Part shown: positions 1 through 8,196 of the stretch, piece after piece | Position numbering within the stretch: the first letter of the stretch is position 1 | Layout: each line of letters begins with the position of its first letter | DNA from: Blattamonas nauphoetae | Taxonomy: Eukaryota; Preaxostyla; Oxymonadida | Assembly: GCA_033064195.1 (NCBI GenBank) | Contig: JARBJD010000719.1 | Coordinates: 1 to 20,822, forward strand | Direction of reading: 5' to 3' | Length of the DNA: 20,822 nucleotides | Position numbers and translations under genes: made by a program | Notes under the pieces: model-generated | The model's input: only the letters and a program-made list of their open reading frames with translations | Database searches by the model: none | Told to the model about the DNA's origin: nothing

Positions 1-106
1 GCTATACAGCAATGGTGAACCAAGAGTCCGAATACTATCCTAATCATACATTGAAAACATTACATAAAGATTTGAGATTATTCCAAATTGAAAACGGTAA
101 AAAGAA
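1..106 (+). other. Possible tail of an upstream Polinton gene
   Basis: The first bases read LYSNGEPRVRIL in frame 2. This resembles the WIENGQPRVRYV stretch near the end of the capsid region (about 1740-1775). It may be the C-terminal end of a related structural gene lying before the capsid gene. The match is only about ten residues, so the call is weak. Confidence 0.25.
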
Positions 107-107
107 A

Positions 108-138
108 ATAATGATATTATATTTTTATTTTTCTATAA
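108..138 (+). promoter_or_regulatory. T-rich leader with TATAA next to the capsid gene ATG
   Basis: A T-rich run ends in TATAA immediately before an ATG at 139. The same arrangement precedes several other genes of both Polinton copies (for example 17087 and 17434), so it is probably the element's core promoter or initiator with a very short 5' leader. Confidence 0.45.
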
Positions 139-1825
139 ATGAGAAGTATCAGATCAAATCAATCCAAACCAACATCGACATTAATTGAGCAAATTGAAGT
201 GCAATCATATCTGCCGAAACAGTGGGATTCAGAACCTCACATCCTACTCCATCAAGAAGTGCATCCAACAAATCCTCCTATGCCTTGCAGGTGGAGACGA
301 GATTGAAGTTCCATTGTGCTATGACGGTCATGATGTTACTGAATTTATGAAGAGTCATTTGCGAATTGATCTCACGATTACTGTTCCATATTCATATACG
401 AGTAGTGAAACAGGAGAGTACGTCGGACTATCCGGAATATTCGTCGGATACAAATCATCCTCAGATGCAATTCGAGATATGAGACTCGTCGACAGTCATG
501 GAAACATCATTGACAATTCACTTCAGAACAATCATGTTCACGAATCATTTCTGTATCACACATTCAAGTCGTACGAAGAGAAAAACAATATGAAGCACTG
601 CTACAGTCTTTGGGAAAATGTTCAGAGAATGGATCAGAGTGTGTGCGGATTCTACTATGTTCCCGTCAATAAATCCACAAATAAACTCACAAAGACAATT
701 CCGTTGGTTATTCCATTTGTGAATTTACTTCCATTGAGTACATTTGATCAATATCCCAATTCAATCTTTGGTAATTTACGTTTAAGAGTTCACTTGACAA
801 CTGATTCACTTGTGTATTGTCCAATTCAACGTTCAACTGTCATTCGAAAATCTACCCAAGGTTGCCGTGAAGTGTTTCCAGATAAAGACTTGACAAGTAT
901 GTCGGATCAAACCAACATGCTCTTGATGTCTGATGGGGACTTTTCTCCAGTAACACAGGAATTTACACAGATAGGAAATCCAGTACTGAAAGCTTACAAT
1001 AAAAGGAGTTATGCTCCACCCGCCAGTACAGTCGCTGAGGTTGGAGCCATAAGTTTCACTTGCTCTGTTACTTCTTCATCAGTTGATAAAGTCACTTCGA
1101 TTTGCTATGGATATCAAATCACTGATGCTACAAAACAATCCCTCTTCAACACATATTCGAAGACTCTGTATGTCATGAAAGCAGAAAGAATTGACACACA
1201 ATCATTCCAAACAAAAGCGAATGCAATGGGAGTAAGATCAAACATCAGTATCAAACTCAACAATCTCATGAATCTAATGTGCTTGTTCCTGAAAGACCAA
1301 ACAGATGTACAGTCTTCAGAAATCCTCACTATGTTGGTCACTTCGAAATGCTTGGATCCAACTTTCCCAATTTCCCAATGTCAACAATATCACCAGAGTT
1401 CTATCAAATGATGATGGTGAATGGTGATTTCATTGGTTGTTCCGCAACAGAAGAGTTTGAAAATTCAATTTGTTCAACTCAGAATGTTTGACTATAAAGC
1501 AAAGGAATATAAGAGAACAAAACCAGTAACAGATGCAACTTGTTTCACATTTATGGTTCCAACAGATCGAAGTGAAATTGCTGGTGGAGAAGAAGGTATT
1601 TCAACAGCAGAATCAGTGAATATTGTCTACAGAGGAACACCAATCAATCAGGGAGAACTTGATCCATATTTCACATCAACCAAAGATGGACCTCCTCCTC
1701 CAATTCTAGCACTACATCAAGCAACATATTGGTTGTTCTGGATTGAGAATGGACAACCACGAGTGCGATATGTCATTGATCGTCGACTCCAAGAAGCCTA
1801 TGAAGAAGTGAAGAGAGGATATTAA
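139..1825 (+). pseudogene. Polinton major capsid protein (double jelly-roll), broken
   Basis: This is the major capsid gene of the Polinton. The product would form the hexameric capsomers of an icosahedral particle. The sequence shows a long beta-rich protein with a first jelly-roll-like region (VPLCYDGHDVTEF, HLRIDLTITVPYS) and the segment IPLVIPFVNLLPLSTF followed by NSIFGNLRLRVHL, which I recognise as typical of Maverick capsid proteins. A second beta-rich region follows, ending in a basic, charged tail. The span could code for about 560 residues, the usual size for this family. The gene lies directly before the 136-aa gene and the fibre gene, as expected for the virion module. It is broken, with about two interruptions. 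The exact start is uncertain: the ATG at 139 has the best promoter-like context. Confidence 0.82.
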
Positions 1826-1828
1826 ATT

Positions 1829-1856
1829 GAATATTTTATTTTTGTAGAAATCACAA
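1829..1856 (+). promoter_or_regulatory. AT-rich leader of the 136-aa gene
   Basis: The short gap between the capsid gene and the next ATG (1857) holds ATTTTATTTTTGTAGAAA. A close relative, ATTTTTATAGAAA, precedes the gene region near 16450, which suggests a repeated promoter motif within the element. Confidence 0.4.
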
Positions 1857-2267
1857 ATGGTCAAACGTTATTTCTCAATTCAGAATTCTCACACTGCTCA
1901 ACTCCCTCCTGATTTTACCAATTCTCGAAACCAAAAATATGTTCATTTCCTCGACTGTAAACTCATCCATGTGAGGGAAGAAATGAATGGTAACTCAACT
2001 GTCATTTCAAAAGATATTCCTCAGCACATCACAATCCATGGTGATTGGATTCAGACTGATGCATTCAATGACTCGTTTGTTGCTTTCTGTAACGAACAGA
2101 TTGCGAAGCGAAAGAAGTGGGAATTAAGTACTCGACAGTCCATAGTGAAGATCTGGTTTAAAGACAGTTCTGGTGAATCAATTGAGATGGAAACAACGGA
2201 AACAATCAATGGAAAAATAACCAAAGAGTACTATGAATTCCTTGTTGATCTCATGTTGGAGTATTGA
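1857..2267 (+). CDS. Polinton protein of 136 aa, unknown function (possible minor virion protein)
   Basis: This is an open frame of 136 residues with ATG start and TGA stop. I do not recognise a named family. The protein is mixed alpha/beta with alternating hydrophobic residues (YVHFLDCKLIHV, QHITIHGDWI, SIVKIWFKD), as in a small beta-barrel protein, and has no signal peptide or membrane segment. It sits between the capsid gene and the fibre gene and converges on the latter, with stop codons overlapping at 2251-2267. By position it could be a penton or another minor capsid component, but nothing in the sequence proves this. The frame looks whole, and its codon use matches the neighbouring Polinton genes. 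Confidence 0.65.
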   Translation: MVKRYFSIQNSHTAQLPPDFTNSRNQKYVHFLDCKLIHVREEMNGNSTVISKDIPQHITIHGDWIQTDAFNDSFVAFCNEQIAKRKKWELSTRQSIVKIWFKDSSGESIEMETTETINGKITKEYYEFLVDLMLEY

Positions 2268-3129
2268 TCAGTGAGTTATATTTTTGGATTAGTTCATTGA
2301 TGACCGTCTGTTGTTGTCCGACAATTGAACATAATTCCTGAATGGCTTTGATACAAAAACAGGAGAGTTCTGCATAATCAACTTGAAGACAATCTGGATT
2401 GGAATCATTCACGACTTCAGGGAATATTTCTTGGATCTGTTGTGCAATTACACCAATGTGTTTCTTCTCACTTTCCTTCTTCAAGCATTCACATTTCTCT
2501 TTGCAGTTCTTCAAGTGTTCTTCATCTGTCTCATTCTCTATTTGCTTTGTCACTTTGTTGATCTTCGAGTCGAATGTGTTGAATTGGTACTGCACGATTT
2601 CCACTTTATTCAGTTGCTCAAGAACATTAGGATATGGTTCAATATTTCTTTTCACTCTTCTGTCTGACAGTTGAGAAAAACTTCCTGTTGTGGATATTGA
2701 AAACACTCCTGAACCTGTGTCCTCATCGTAGTAATACAAAGCTGGTGAGTCACACGGTGACCACATAATAATTCCATCACCATTGAACTGAATTCCTGAA
2801 GTTTCTGCAATCGATTGTGAGATTGATATGCCAGACTTAAATGTTGAAGCTGGATATGTTCCTGGATACTTCGGAAGTGATCCCTCTGATATGTTCCACT
2901 TCGCTCCATTCACATTGATCAATCCTCCAATTGTTGGTGTCGTGATTGATCCATTTGTGCTGACTACTTTTTGGATTGAAGATATCGCTGACTTGTGTTC
3001 TTCTGTTGTCTTCTGAAGTGAGTCAATCACTGCCGAATTCTCGTTGGTTGTTGAGAGATTATGATCAATCATTTTCTCAATCATTTGTGAATTGTATTTT
3101 TTTCGATTCATTTCTGTTTGGTCTTTCAT
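2251..3129 (-). CDS. Fibre/spike-like protein with C-terminal peptidase S74 chaperone domain
   Basis: This 292-residue open frame starts at an ATG (3129) and ends in TGA. The N-terminal part (about 1-60) is polar and helical, suited to a coiled coil. Residues about 60-150 are glycine- and serine-rich with beta character, like a fibre shaft. From about 150 it carries a peptidase S74 (intramolecular chaperone) domain: LSDRRVKRNI at 154-163, GVIAQQIQEIFPEVV at 226-240 and VDYAELSCFCIKAIQEL at 250-266. A heptad-like C-terminal helix follows. In known S74 proteins this domain trimerises, guides folding of a phage tail spike or fibre, and cuts itself off using a serine (here probably Ser155) with a lysine nearby (Lys160). 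By inference it is the particle's host-attachment fibre. The frame looks whole. Confidence 0.87.
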   Translation of the reverse strand: MKDQTEMNRKKYNSQMIEKMIDHNLSTTNENSAVIDSLQKTTEEHKSAISSIQKVVSTNGSITTPTIGGLINVNGAKWNISEGSLPKYPGTYPASTFKSGISISQSIAETSGIQFNGDGIIMWSPCDSPALYYYDEDTGSGVFSISTTGSFSQLSDRRVKRNIEPYPNVLEQLNKVEIVQYQFNTFDSKINKVTKQIENETDEEHLKNCKEKCECLKKESEKKHIGVIAQQIQEIFPEVVNDSNPDCLQVDYAELSCFCIKAIQELCSIVGQQQTVINELIQKYNSLINTPT

Positions 3130-3134
3130 TGAAA

Positions 3135-3290
3135 TTAAAAAAATGACAATCCCTCATGAACATACGTCACCGGCACATTATTTCTGACATACTCAGAGAC
3201 TAGTGAACAGTTCTCTTCTCTCATTGATTCAATTAATGCTTGTTCTGAACATACTCGACGTCTTTCGTTGTACATCTCAGTTGGATTCAT
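3135..3290 (-). CDS. Small TIR-embedded Polinton ORF (51 aa), copy A
   Basis: A 51-residue frame begins MNPTEMYNERRRVCSEQ and continues with ESMREENCSLVSEYVRNNV. It is charged and mostly helical, with no recognised domain. Nearly the same sequence begins the gene at 9928 in copy B, in opposite orientation, because both lie in the element's terminal inverted repeat. The two diverge just after the shared TVYVHEG-like segment (here VTYVHEG), where the TIR ends. The start codon sits at the edge of the target duplication of the inserted transposon, so the original upstream sequence now lies 2.4 kb away. Function unknown. Confidence 0.6.
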   Translation of the reverse strand: MNPTEMYNERRRVCSEQALIESMREENCSLVSEYVRNNVPVTYVHEGLSFF

Positions 3291-3296
3291 TTAATA
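3150..3296 (-). repeat. Polinton terminal inverted repeat, copy A, inner part
   Basis: Read on the minus strand, this matches 9908-10104 in copy B, apart from one short in-frame length difference. In the coding part I count about six differences in 123 bases. The outer part of the same repeat lies at 5724-5823, separated by the inserted transposon. Confidence 0.85.
3289..3296 (+). repeat. 8-bp target site duplication (left)
   Basis: ATTTAATA here and at 5724-5731 flank the inserted transposon. The uninterrupted version of the site is present in the opposite TIR around 9917-9933 (minus strand), which confirms the duplication. Confidence 0.88.
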
Positions 3297-3312
3297 TATA
3301 CTGGCCTGACCG
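3297..3312 (+). repeat. Left terminal inverted repeat of the transposon
   Basis: TATACTGGCCTGACCG pairs with 5708-5723. Just inside it, GGTGACCGGTCAC (about 3315-3327) is nearly self-complementary, and related GGTCAGTGACCG occurs near 3350. The left end therefore carries several subterminal copies of a TGACCG-type motif. Confidence 0.85.
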
Positions 3313-3403
3313 GGGGTGACCGGTCACTTTTTCCCAAAAAGTACTGACGGTCAGTGACCGAGAGTTTTCGAAATATGGGTGACATTAGATCGAAGGATCC
3401 CGA

Positions 3404-5729
3404 TGAAAACTGGATCAAATCTCCCTTTCTTTTCCATTTGATCCTCCTAGGACTCTGTTCTCTCTTTCTCAAACTTTTCATATTAAAATACTCCTGTTCT
3501 TCCGAATTCTTCAACATCCATTTCAAAGGACATGTTCTCACGAGATCGGCCCAGAATCATGTGCTTTTTTCTCAAACAGTTCATTTGGGCATGATGTTGC
3601 TACAATGATGGACTCGATACTTTCCTAATCGTCATTACGATACCTCACATTTCGTGGAAACTCGATTGGTGACAAGGATGTGTCTTAAATTGCTCGAGGC
3701 CGTTTTGAAGCACCAGAAGAGAGTGTTGATGGAATTGAGAAGAAGCAACAAGAGATAAAAGAGAAAAAGCGAAAGCAGATGGAGAAGAAGGGACTGTCGC
3801 TGGACAAAGACGTTGGCAATGCGAAACAGGAAGCAGATCCGTCCCCGACTGCTTCACCGATGATGGACGAGGAAGAAGAAGAAAAGAAGTCGAAATAAAT
3901 CGAGGAAGAGCTGAAAGGGATGCTGAACATGGAGCTGGACTTAATTTACGAAGCACTTCATCCACCACTGATTATCCAACGACAAAAGAAGCCAAAACAA
4001 AAGGAGAGACTCTCTCTGTGCGGTGGAGTGAACGAAAGAACAGTTGCGGAGGTGATCGAAGAGGCTTTTGTGCCGATCGAAGAATACGACGAAGAAGTCA
4101 CGGAAGACGAAGACATTTCGGCGCTGAAACTGTCGTGCCTCTCGTACATCACTCTAGCCACATATATTATCACAGAGCGCGGAATGAAAGTGTTTGCAGT
4201 GGCGCTGATGAAAAATAGGTTCTTGACGACAGTGGATCTGTCGAACAACAAAGCTGGGATGGGGGAGGCCAAGCAAATAGCGGAAATGATCATAACGAAC
4301 AAGACAATCACAACACTAACACTGAACAACTGCAAAATCGGGAACGTGGCGGGGAAGGATGTGTGCGAGGCGTTTGCGTGGAACACGACGATCGAACGAT
4401 TTGATCTGTCACACAACAACCTGTAGAACGAGGGAGCGGAAGGCCTTGCGAATGCGTTCCGGTCAAACAAGATCTGCCAGCTGACGCATCTAAACATTTC
4501 ATCGAACAGGATGAAAGACAAGGGAGGGATGGCACTGAGTGGAGAACTGGCCACGAACGAGAGACTGCGGCACATGAACGTGGCATCGAATGACTTGAAC
4601 AACACTGTGAACTCGCTGATCTCGACACTGCGGACGAACACGTGTCTGCAGACGGTGGACTTCAGATTCAACGATTGCTCGCACATCCTGCTCGCTTATG
4701 CTTCTGTCTTCGCTGAAGGAGCTGCTGGACAAGAACAGGACACGGCAGAGGGATTGGTTAGAGGATGGTGTGAAGTCGAATTTGGTGTCGCTCCAACAGG
4801 ATATGGATGAAATGGATGAACTTCGGAGCCTGACAGCGAGCGAAGGAGCGACTCTGTCGGAGCGATGTCGATTTCTTGTCACGTAGCATCTGCTGCTGAT
4901 CGAGACACAGCGAGAATGCGAGCGGAAGGAACGGAAACTGCTGGAGCAGCTGGATGCGGGAGCGAAGCTGGTAATCACGCTGGGTGATGAAACGAAGGAG
5001 CTGACGAAGAGGAAGGATGAGGACAGGAAGGACGGGGAGTTCCTAGCGCGAACGCAGACGACGGAAGCAAACCGACGAGTGCAGGAACGATCAGAAGCAG
5101 AGCGAAAGCGGAAGAAGACGATTCGCCAGTTGGAAGACATGGAAGTGGGAGGAGTGAGAAGATAGAGGAGATGGGGCTGGTGAGCTCGTATGGAGTCGAG
5201 GCTGTCGGATCGGTGGGATCGGGGCAGCGTGTTGCGAGCTCGCACCAGGAGCTGCGTACTGATGGATAGAGGGAGGGAGAAGAACTATTCAGTGAGGAAC
5301 CGAAGCTGACCGTGAAGTTGGCTCGGTAGATGCGAGTGGAGATGGACGAGGTGGTTGTGATGTGACAGTGGAAAGTGGAGAAGATGAAGAACAAGCTGTG
5401 AAAAGTGGGAGAGCACTTTCTATTGAGCTGATAATGGAAGAGAAGAAGGAAGAGGAGATTGGAAAGAAGGAAGAAGTGGAGGAGAGGGTGTGGAAGATGA
5501 TTTGAACGCGAAGATCTCCATTTCAGTTTGTCAAGAACCAATCGACGTTGAAAGCAACTTTAATCTGGTGTGTGAGGGAATAATCGTAGGAGAAGCTGTT
5601 ATATCACGACACATCACAACAAATCAACAATTTGAGTCAATTCTCTCAGGTAGAGTGATCGGGCCCGTAGAAGAGAAGCGAGGTGACACTGACCGAGCCA
5701 AAAGGCTCGGTCAGGCCAGCATAATTTAA
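3404..5729 (+). CDS. Leucine-rich-repeat protein gene carried by the transposon (probably host-derived, frame-disrupted)
   Basis: The clearest part (about 4130-4700) encodes ribonuclease-inhibitor-type LRRs of about 28 residues: LTTVDLSNNKAGMGEAKQIA, ITTLTLNNCKIGNVAGKDVC, IERFDLSHNNL, LTHLNISSNRMKDKGGMAL and LRHMNVASNDL. An earlier LRR, LRYLTFRGNSIGDKDV, lies near 3640-3685. Between them is a highly charged Lys/Glu segment, and after the LRRs (about 4690-5160) a long Lys/Arg/Glu-rich, coiled-coil-like region. The tail (5490-5640) reads DLNAKISISVCQEPIDVES. The coding trace is interrupted by in-frame TAA at 3626, 3686 and 3896 and TAG at 4424, 4884, 5267 and 5327, and it changes frame near 4690, 5160, 5350 and 5500. 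Either it is a decaying captured gene, or TAA/TAG are sense codons in the host and the frame changes are small indels. LRR proteins of this type mediate protein binding; no specific role can be given. Confidence 0.75.
5689..5714 (+). other. Perfect hairpin at the right end of the transposon
   Basis: CTGACCGAGCC (5689-5699) and GGCTCGGTCAG (5704-5714) form an 11-bp stem closed by an AAAA loop, overlapping the right TIR. The left end has related but imperfect self-complementary sequence. It may be a transposase-binding or processing structure; the GC-rich stem could also act in transcription ending. Confidence 0.7.
5708..5723 (-). repeat. Right terminal inverted repeat of the transposon
   Basis: CGGTCAGGCCAGCATA is the inverse of the left end with one mismatch. 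It is followed directly by the second ATTTAATA copy at 5724-5731. Confidence 0.85.
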
Positions 5730-5823
5730 TACAAATTAAAAAATTCAAAAATAAATTTTCATTCGTGATTTTAGCGTTGGTGATCTTCCGAGACTTCGAT
5801 CCTGTCATCGATGGGTTCGATCA
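5724..5823 (-). repeat. Polinton terminal inverted repeat, copy A, outer part (with right target duplication at 5724-5731)
   Basis: On the minus strand this aligns with 9833-9931. Shared blocks include TGATCGAACCCAT.GAT at the outer edge, CGAATGAAAAT, and TTTTTAATTTGTATTAAAT at the inner edge. The intervening bases have diverged. The outer limit is set where similarity is lost, near 5823 and 9833. Confidence 0.75.
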
Positions 5824-6001
5824 GTCCTGTTTGATCAGAGAAAGTACCTCAATGGGACACGATCATCCCTTCTCGTTCCTGACGTCTCTTTACTGTTTGA
5901 TTTAGGTGTGTTATGCTTTCTTTTATCTCATTTGTTCTCTCTTCTTTTTTGCCATCACTTTCTTGTTCTCGATCCTTCACTTTTTTCTTCTCCTCTCGTT
6001 C

Positions 6002-7645
6002 AGGTACACTATTGCGTTTTAGCTTCTGAAGTTTCATTCCCGACTTATTCTTAAATGGTTTGTTCTCTTGTTCAATTCATTCTTTCATAAAACTCTTTTT
6101 TGTACCTTCTCTGATCGGACCAAACTTGACCTCGAAGATCTGATCAACCGTCGCGTCTTATCGTTTCGAATGTTGTTTCACTACCGAAAAATAACTTGTT
6201 TGCTCTTCTCTTTCTTTCATCTCTTTTTAAATTTCTTTTCTGACCTCTCACCAACTGATCCTCTCGACGTCGATGAACTATCGCGTCTTACTTTTCGAAA
6301 GTGACTTTCACCGAAGAATTAAAACTTGTTTGTTCTCTTTTTTGTTTAATCTTTTCCTAAGACTCATTCTTGTACCGTCATTTTCACTTCACCTTTTGTC
6401 TTCTCTTTTTCTCTCTCCACTTCACTCTAGAATTTTCATTGTCACTTCATTCTCATTATCTCTTCATTGTCTTTCACTTTTTTCAAAACTTAAAGTTTGA
6501 CATGAGTTCTAAAATTTTTGATCGACTTTTTGGTGCTCGAAATTTCTCGATCGATCATCGATTTTGATTCAGAAGGTACGCCGCTTTGTTTTACTTTCTA
6601 TTGACCTTGAATTCATGTTCTCCCTCTTTTGACTTTCTCATTTTAACTCTTCTCTTTTGATAAAACATTCTCTTGGACCTAATTTGGCTCTTTTTCTGTC
6701 TTCTCAGTTCTGGTACAGCACGGTGTTTTAGGCTCTGATCAATGTGGATCCGACTGGAGATTAACCGGTTTGTTCACTTTCTTTGCTCATTCTTTCCTAA
6801 AAACAAGTAGTGTACCAGATCGAAACGATCAAAACAGTCACCTTCGAATTGGGTACACGATCGCGCTTTATCGTTCACTGAATGTGGAAATCAAAAAATG
6901 AAACCGGTATGCTCACGCTTTATTATTCGTTCACTTTTTAAAACCCATAGTTAACTCGATATCAATGATCCTCACATCTGAGGTACAGTATGGTGTTTTA
7001 GACTTCGAAAGAATGTGTCACTGAAGGATTGAAACTGGTATCCTCTGTTTCCACATTCATTCTTTCTTAAAATCAATTTGTGTACCAGATAAAGTGGACT
7101 GAAGAGTGACCATCCAATCGAGTGAAGCGTTGCTGTTTATGGTCGCAAAGGATGTCTCACAACTGGAACCAAACTGGTATTCTCTTGTTTTTTATTTATC
7201 TAATTCTAAAATTCAATTATGAACACAATAGAAACAATCCACAGTGCCCGCTCGAAATTAAGTTCACAATTATGTTTTAAGATTCACAAGTATGTTTTTC
7301 TAAACTCAGTTCACATGGATTAGACTACATTGGTTTCGTTCGCGCATAAAAATCATTTTGTAACCTTGATCTCGTCGTTTTTTACTCTCCTCGTTTCTTT
7401 CGTCCCTCACTTCACTTTATTGTTTGATTGCCACTTCATTCACTTTTGTTTGCTCTTTGTTTGTGAAATTTCGATTCACGCGATCATAAAACTCATTTCT
7501 GAACCAGGATCTCGTTGGTTTTGATCTTCTCGATTCTTTCGTTCATCACTTCACTTTATCGCTTGATTCTCACTTCATTCACTTTTGTTTGCTCTTTTTA
7601 TGCGAAATTTCGATGAACGCGTTCATAAAACACATTAGTGTACCT
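6002..7645 (+). repeat. Diverged tandem array, unit about 130-143 bp, about 12 units
   Basis: The blocks GGTACA followed shortly by GTGTTTTAG, then GAAACYGGTWTNCTC, then TTCATTCTTTCYTAAAA and GTGTACCAGAT recur at a regular spacing. GGTAC-type unit starts are seen near 6002, 6575, 6711, 6848 and 6981, and degenerate ones near 6143, 6271, 7123 and 7260. The last units show CGCG-NCATAAAA...ACC at about 7341, 7479 and 7618, with TTCATTCACTTTTGTTTGC shared by neighbours. Each well-preserved unit is bracketed by GGTACA and its inverse TGTACC. Units differ strongly from one another, so the array is old or recombines little. Confidence 0.7.
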
Positions 7646-8120
7646 CAATTCTCACTTCATCCACTTCACCATTCACTATTGTACTTGCTCACTTCATTGT
7701 ACCTTGTTTCAATCTCTTTTGTCAAATTAAGCAAAAAGTCAAAAACAATGAAGACATAATGATGTGCGCGTGAGGTGTGAACGACGGAAAAAGGGTTGTG
7801 AAATGAGGTAAATGAGAGTGTCTTATGAACGGATAAGTGGTGAAATGGAACAAAGAAGATGAGTGATACAATGTGCTGAAATGAGTTTTGTTAAAACAAA
7901 CATACGGACAAGATATGGGGAAAAGACGTAAAATCAACTTTATAGAAAAGTACCGAACAAAGTGTTAAAAATTCAGCCACTCCCTCCTCAGAACGTGAGA
8001 AAGGGAGGATGATATGTGAAAACACATACAAAAATGACGGTGACTGAAAGTGAGGTGAAAATGTGGTGAATCAAAGGTGTGTGCAAAAAAAGAGGACTAA
8101 TGAAGTGGGAAAACAGGAAA
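7646..8120. other. Non-coding stretch with composition switch near 7730
   Basis: The strand bias flips from pyrimidine-rich to purine-rich around 7730. Sequence on both sides is weakly inverted-repeat-like: CTTCATTG at about 7692-7699 reappears inverted as CAATGAAG at 7747-7754. No gene is visible. Confidence 0.45.
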
Positions 8121-8196
8121 TCTCAAAAAAGCGTCGCTAGGACGCGAATGCGAAGAATTTAGAAGATCTAACGTTAAAAATGAAAATTGGCAAAAA
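8121..8196 (+). repeat. Left arm of an 0.8-kb-spaced inverted repeat
   Basis: TCTCAAAAAAGCGTCGCT (8121-8138) and CGTTAAAAATGAAAATTG (within 8172-8196) recur inverted at 9062-9079 and 9004-9028. In both arms exactly 33 bases separate the two conserved blocks, so this is a true paired arm rather than a chance match. Confidence 0.75.

Larger units (their letters stand above)
3297..5723 (+). mobile_element. TIR DNA transposon (2427 bp) carrying an LRR gene, inserted in the Polinton TIR
   Basis: The ends are imperfect 16-bp inverted repeats: TATACTGGCCTGACCG at 3297-3312 and, at 5708-5723, the reverse complement of TATGCTGGCCTGACCG (15 of 16 match). An 8-bp duplication, ATTTAATA, lies on both sides. 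The interior is almost entirely one plus-strand LRR gene, and I see no transposase. It therefore looks like a non-autonomous element that has picked up a host gene, comparable in principle to Pack-TIR elements. An 8-bp duplication is typical of hAT and some other superfamilies, but the terminal bases do not match the usual hAT CAGNG form, so I leave the superfamily open. Confidence 0.85.
1..5823 (+). mobile_element. Polinton/Maverick copy A, right-hand part (fossil, interrupted by a transposon)
   Basis: This is the right-hand portion of a Polinton: capsid gene, small gene, fibre gene and a TIR-embedded gene, ending at the outer edge of its terminal inverted repeat near 5823. The left part lies outside the window. 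The family is recognised from the double-jelly-roll capsid gene and from the matching TIR of copy B, which carries polymerase, integrase and packaging ATPase. Bases 3297-5723 belong to a younger DNA transposon inserted into the TIR. The copy is broken, with only a few breaks visible in this part. Coding parts of its TIR are about 95% identical to copy B by eye, so it is old but not ancient. Confidence 0.85.

Noticed and set aside
2383-3016. Plus-strand frames opposite the fibre gene
   Set aside because: They are shadows of the S74 gene, which has recognisable motifs on the minus strand.
3645-5541. Long minus-strand open frames (up to 248 codons) opposite the LRR gene
   Set aside because: They are Ser/Arg/Cys-rich mirror translations of the Lys/Glu-rich plus-strand LRR gene, with no domain, and the plus strand shows clear LRR repeats.
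3297-5723. Assigning the nested transposon to hAT because of its 8-bp duplication
   Set aside because: The terminal bases TATRCTGGCC do not fit the usual hAT end and no transposase is present, so the superfamily is left open.
5860-7700. A gene with many short introns (GGTATG-type donor sites and T-rich tracts ending in AG)
   Set aside because: The donor-like and acceptor-like blocks recur at a fixed 130-143 bp as parts of a tandem unit, and the pieces between them do not translate into coherent protein.
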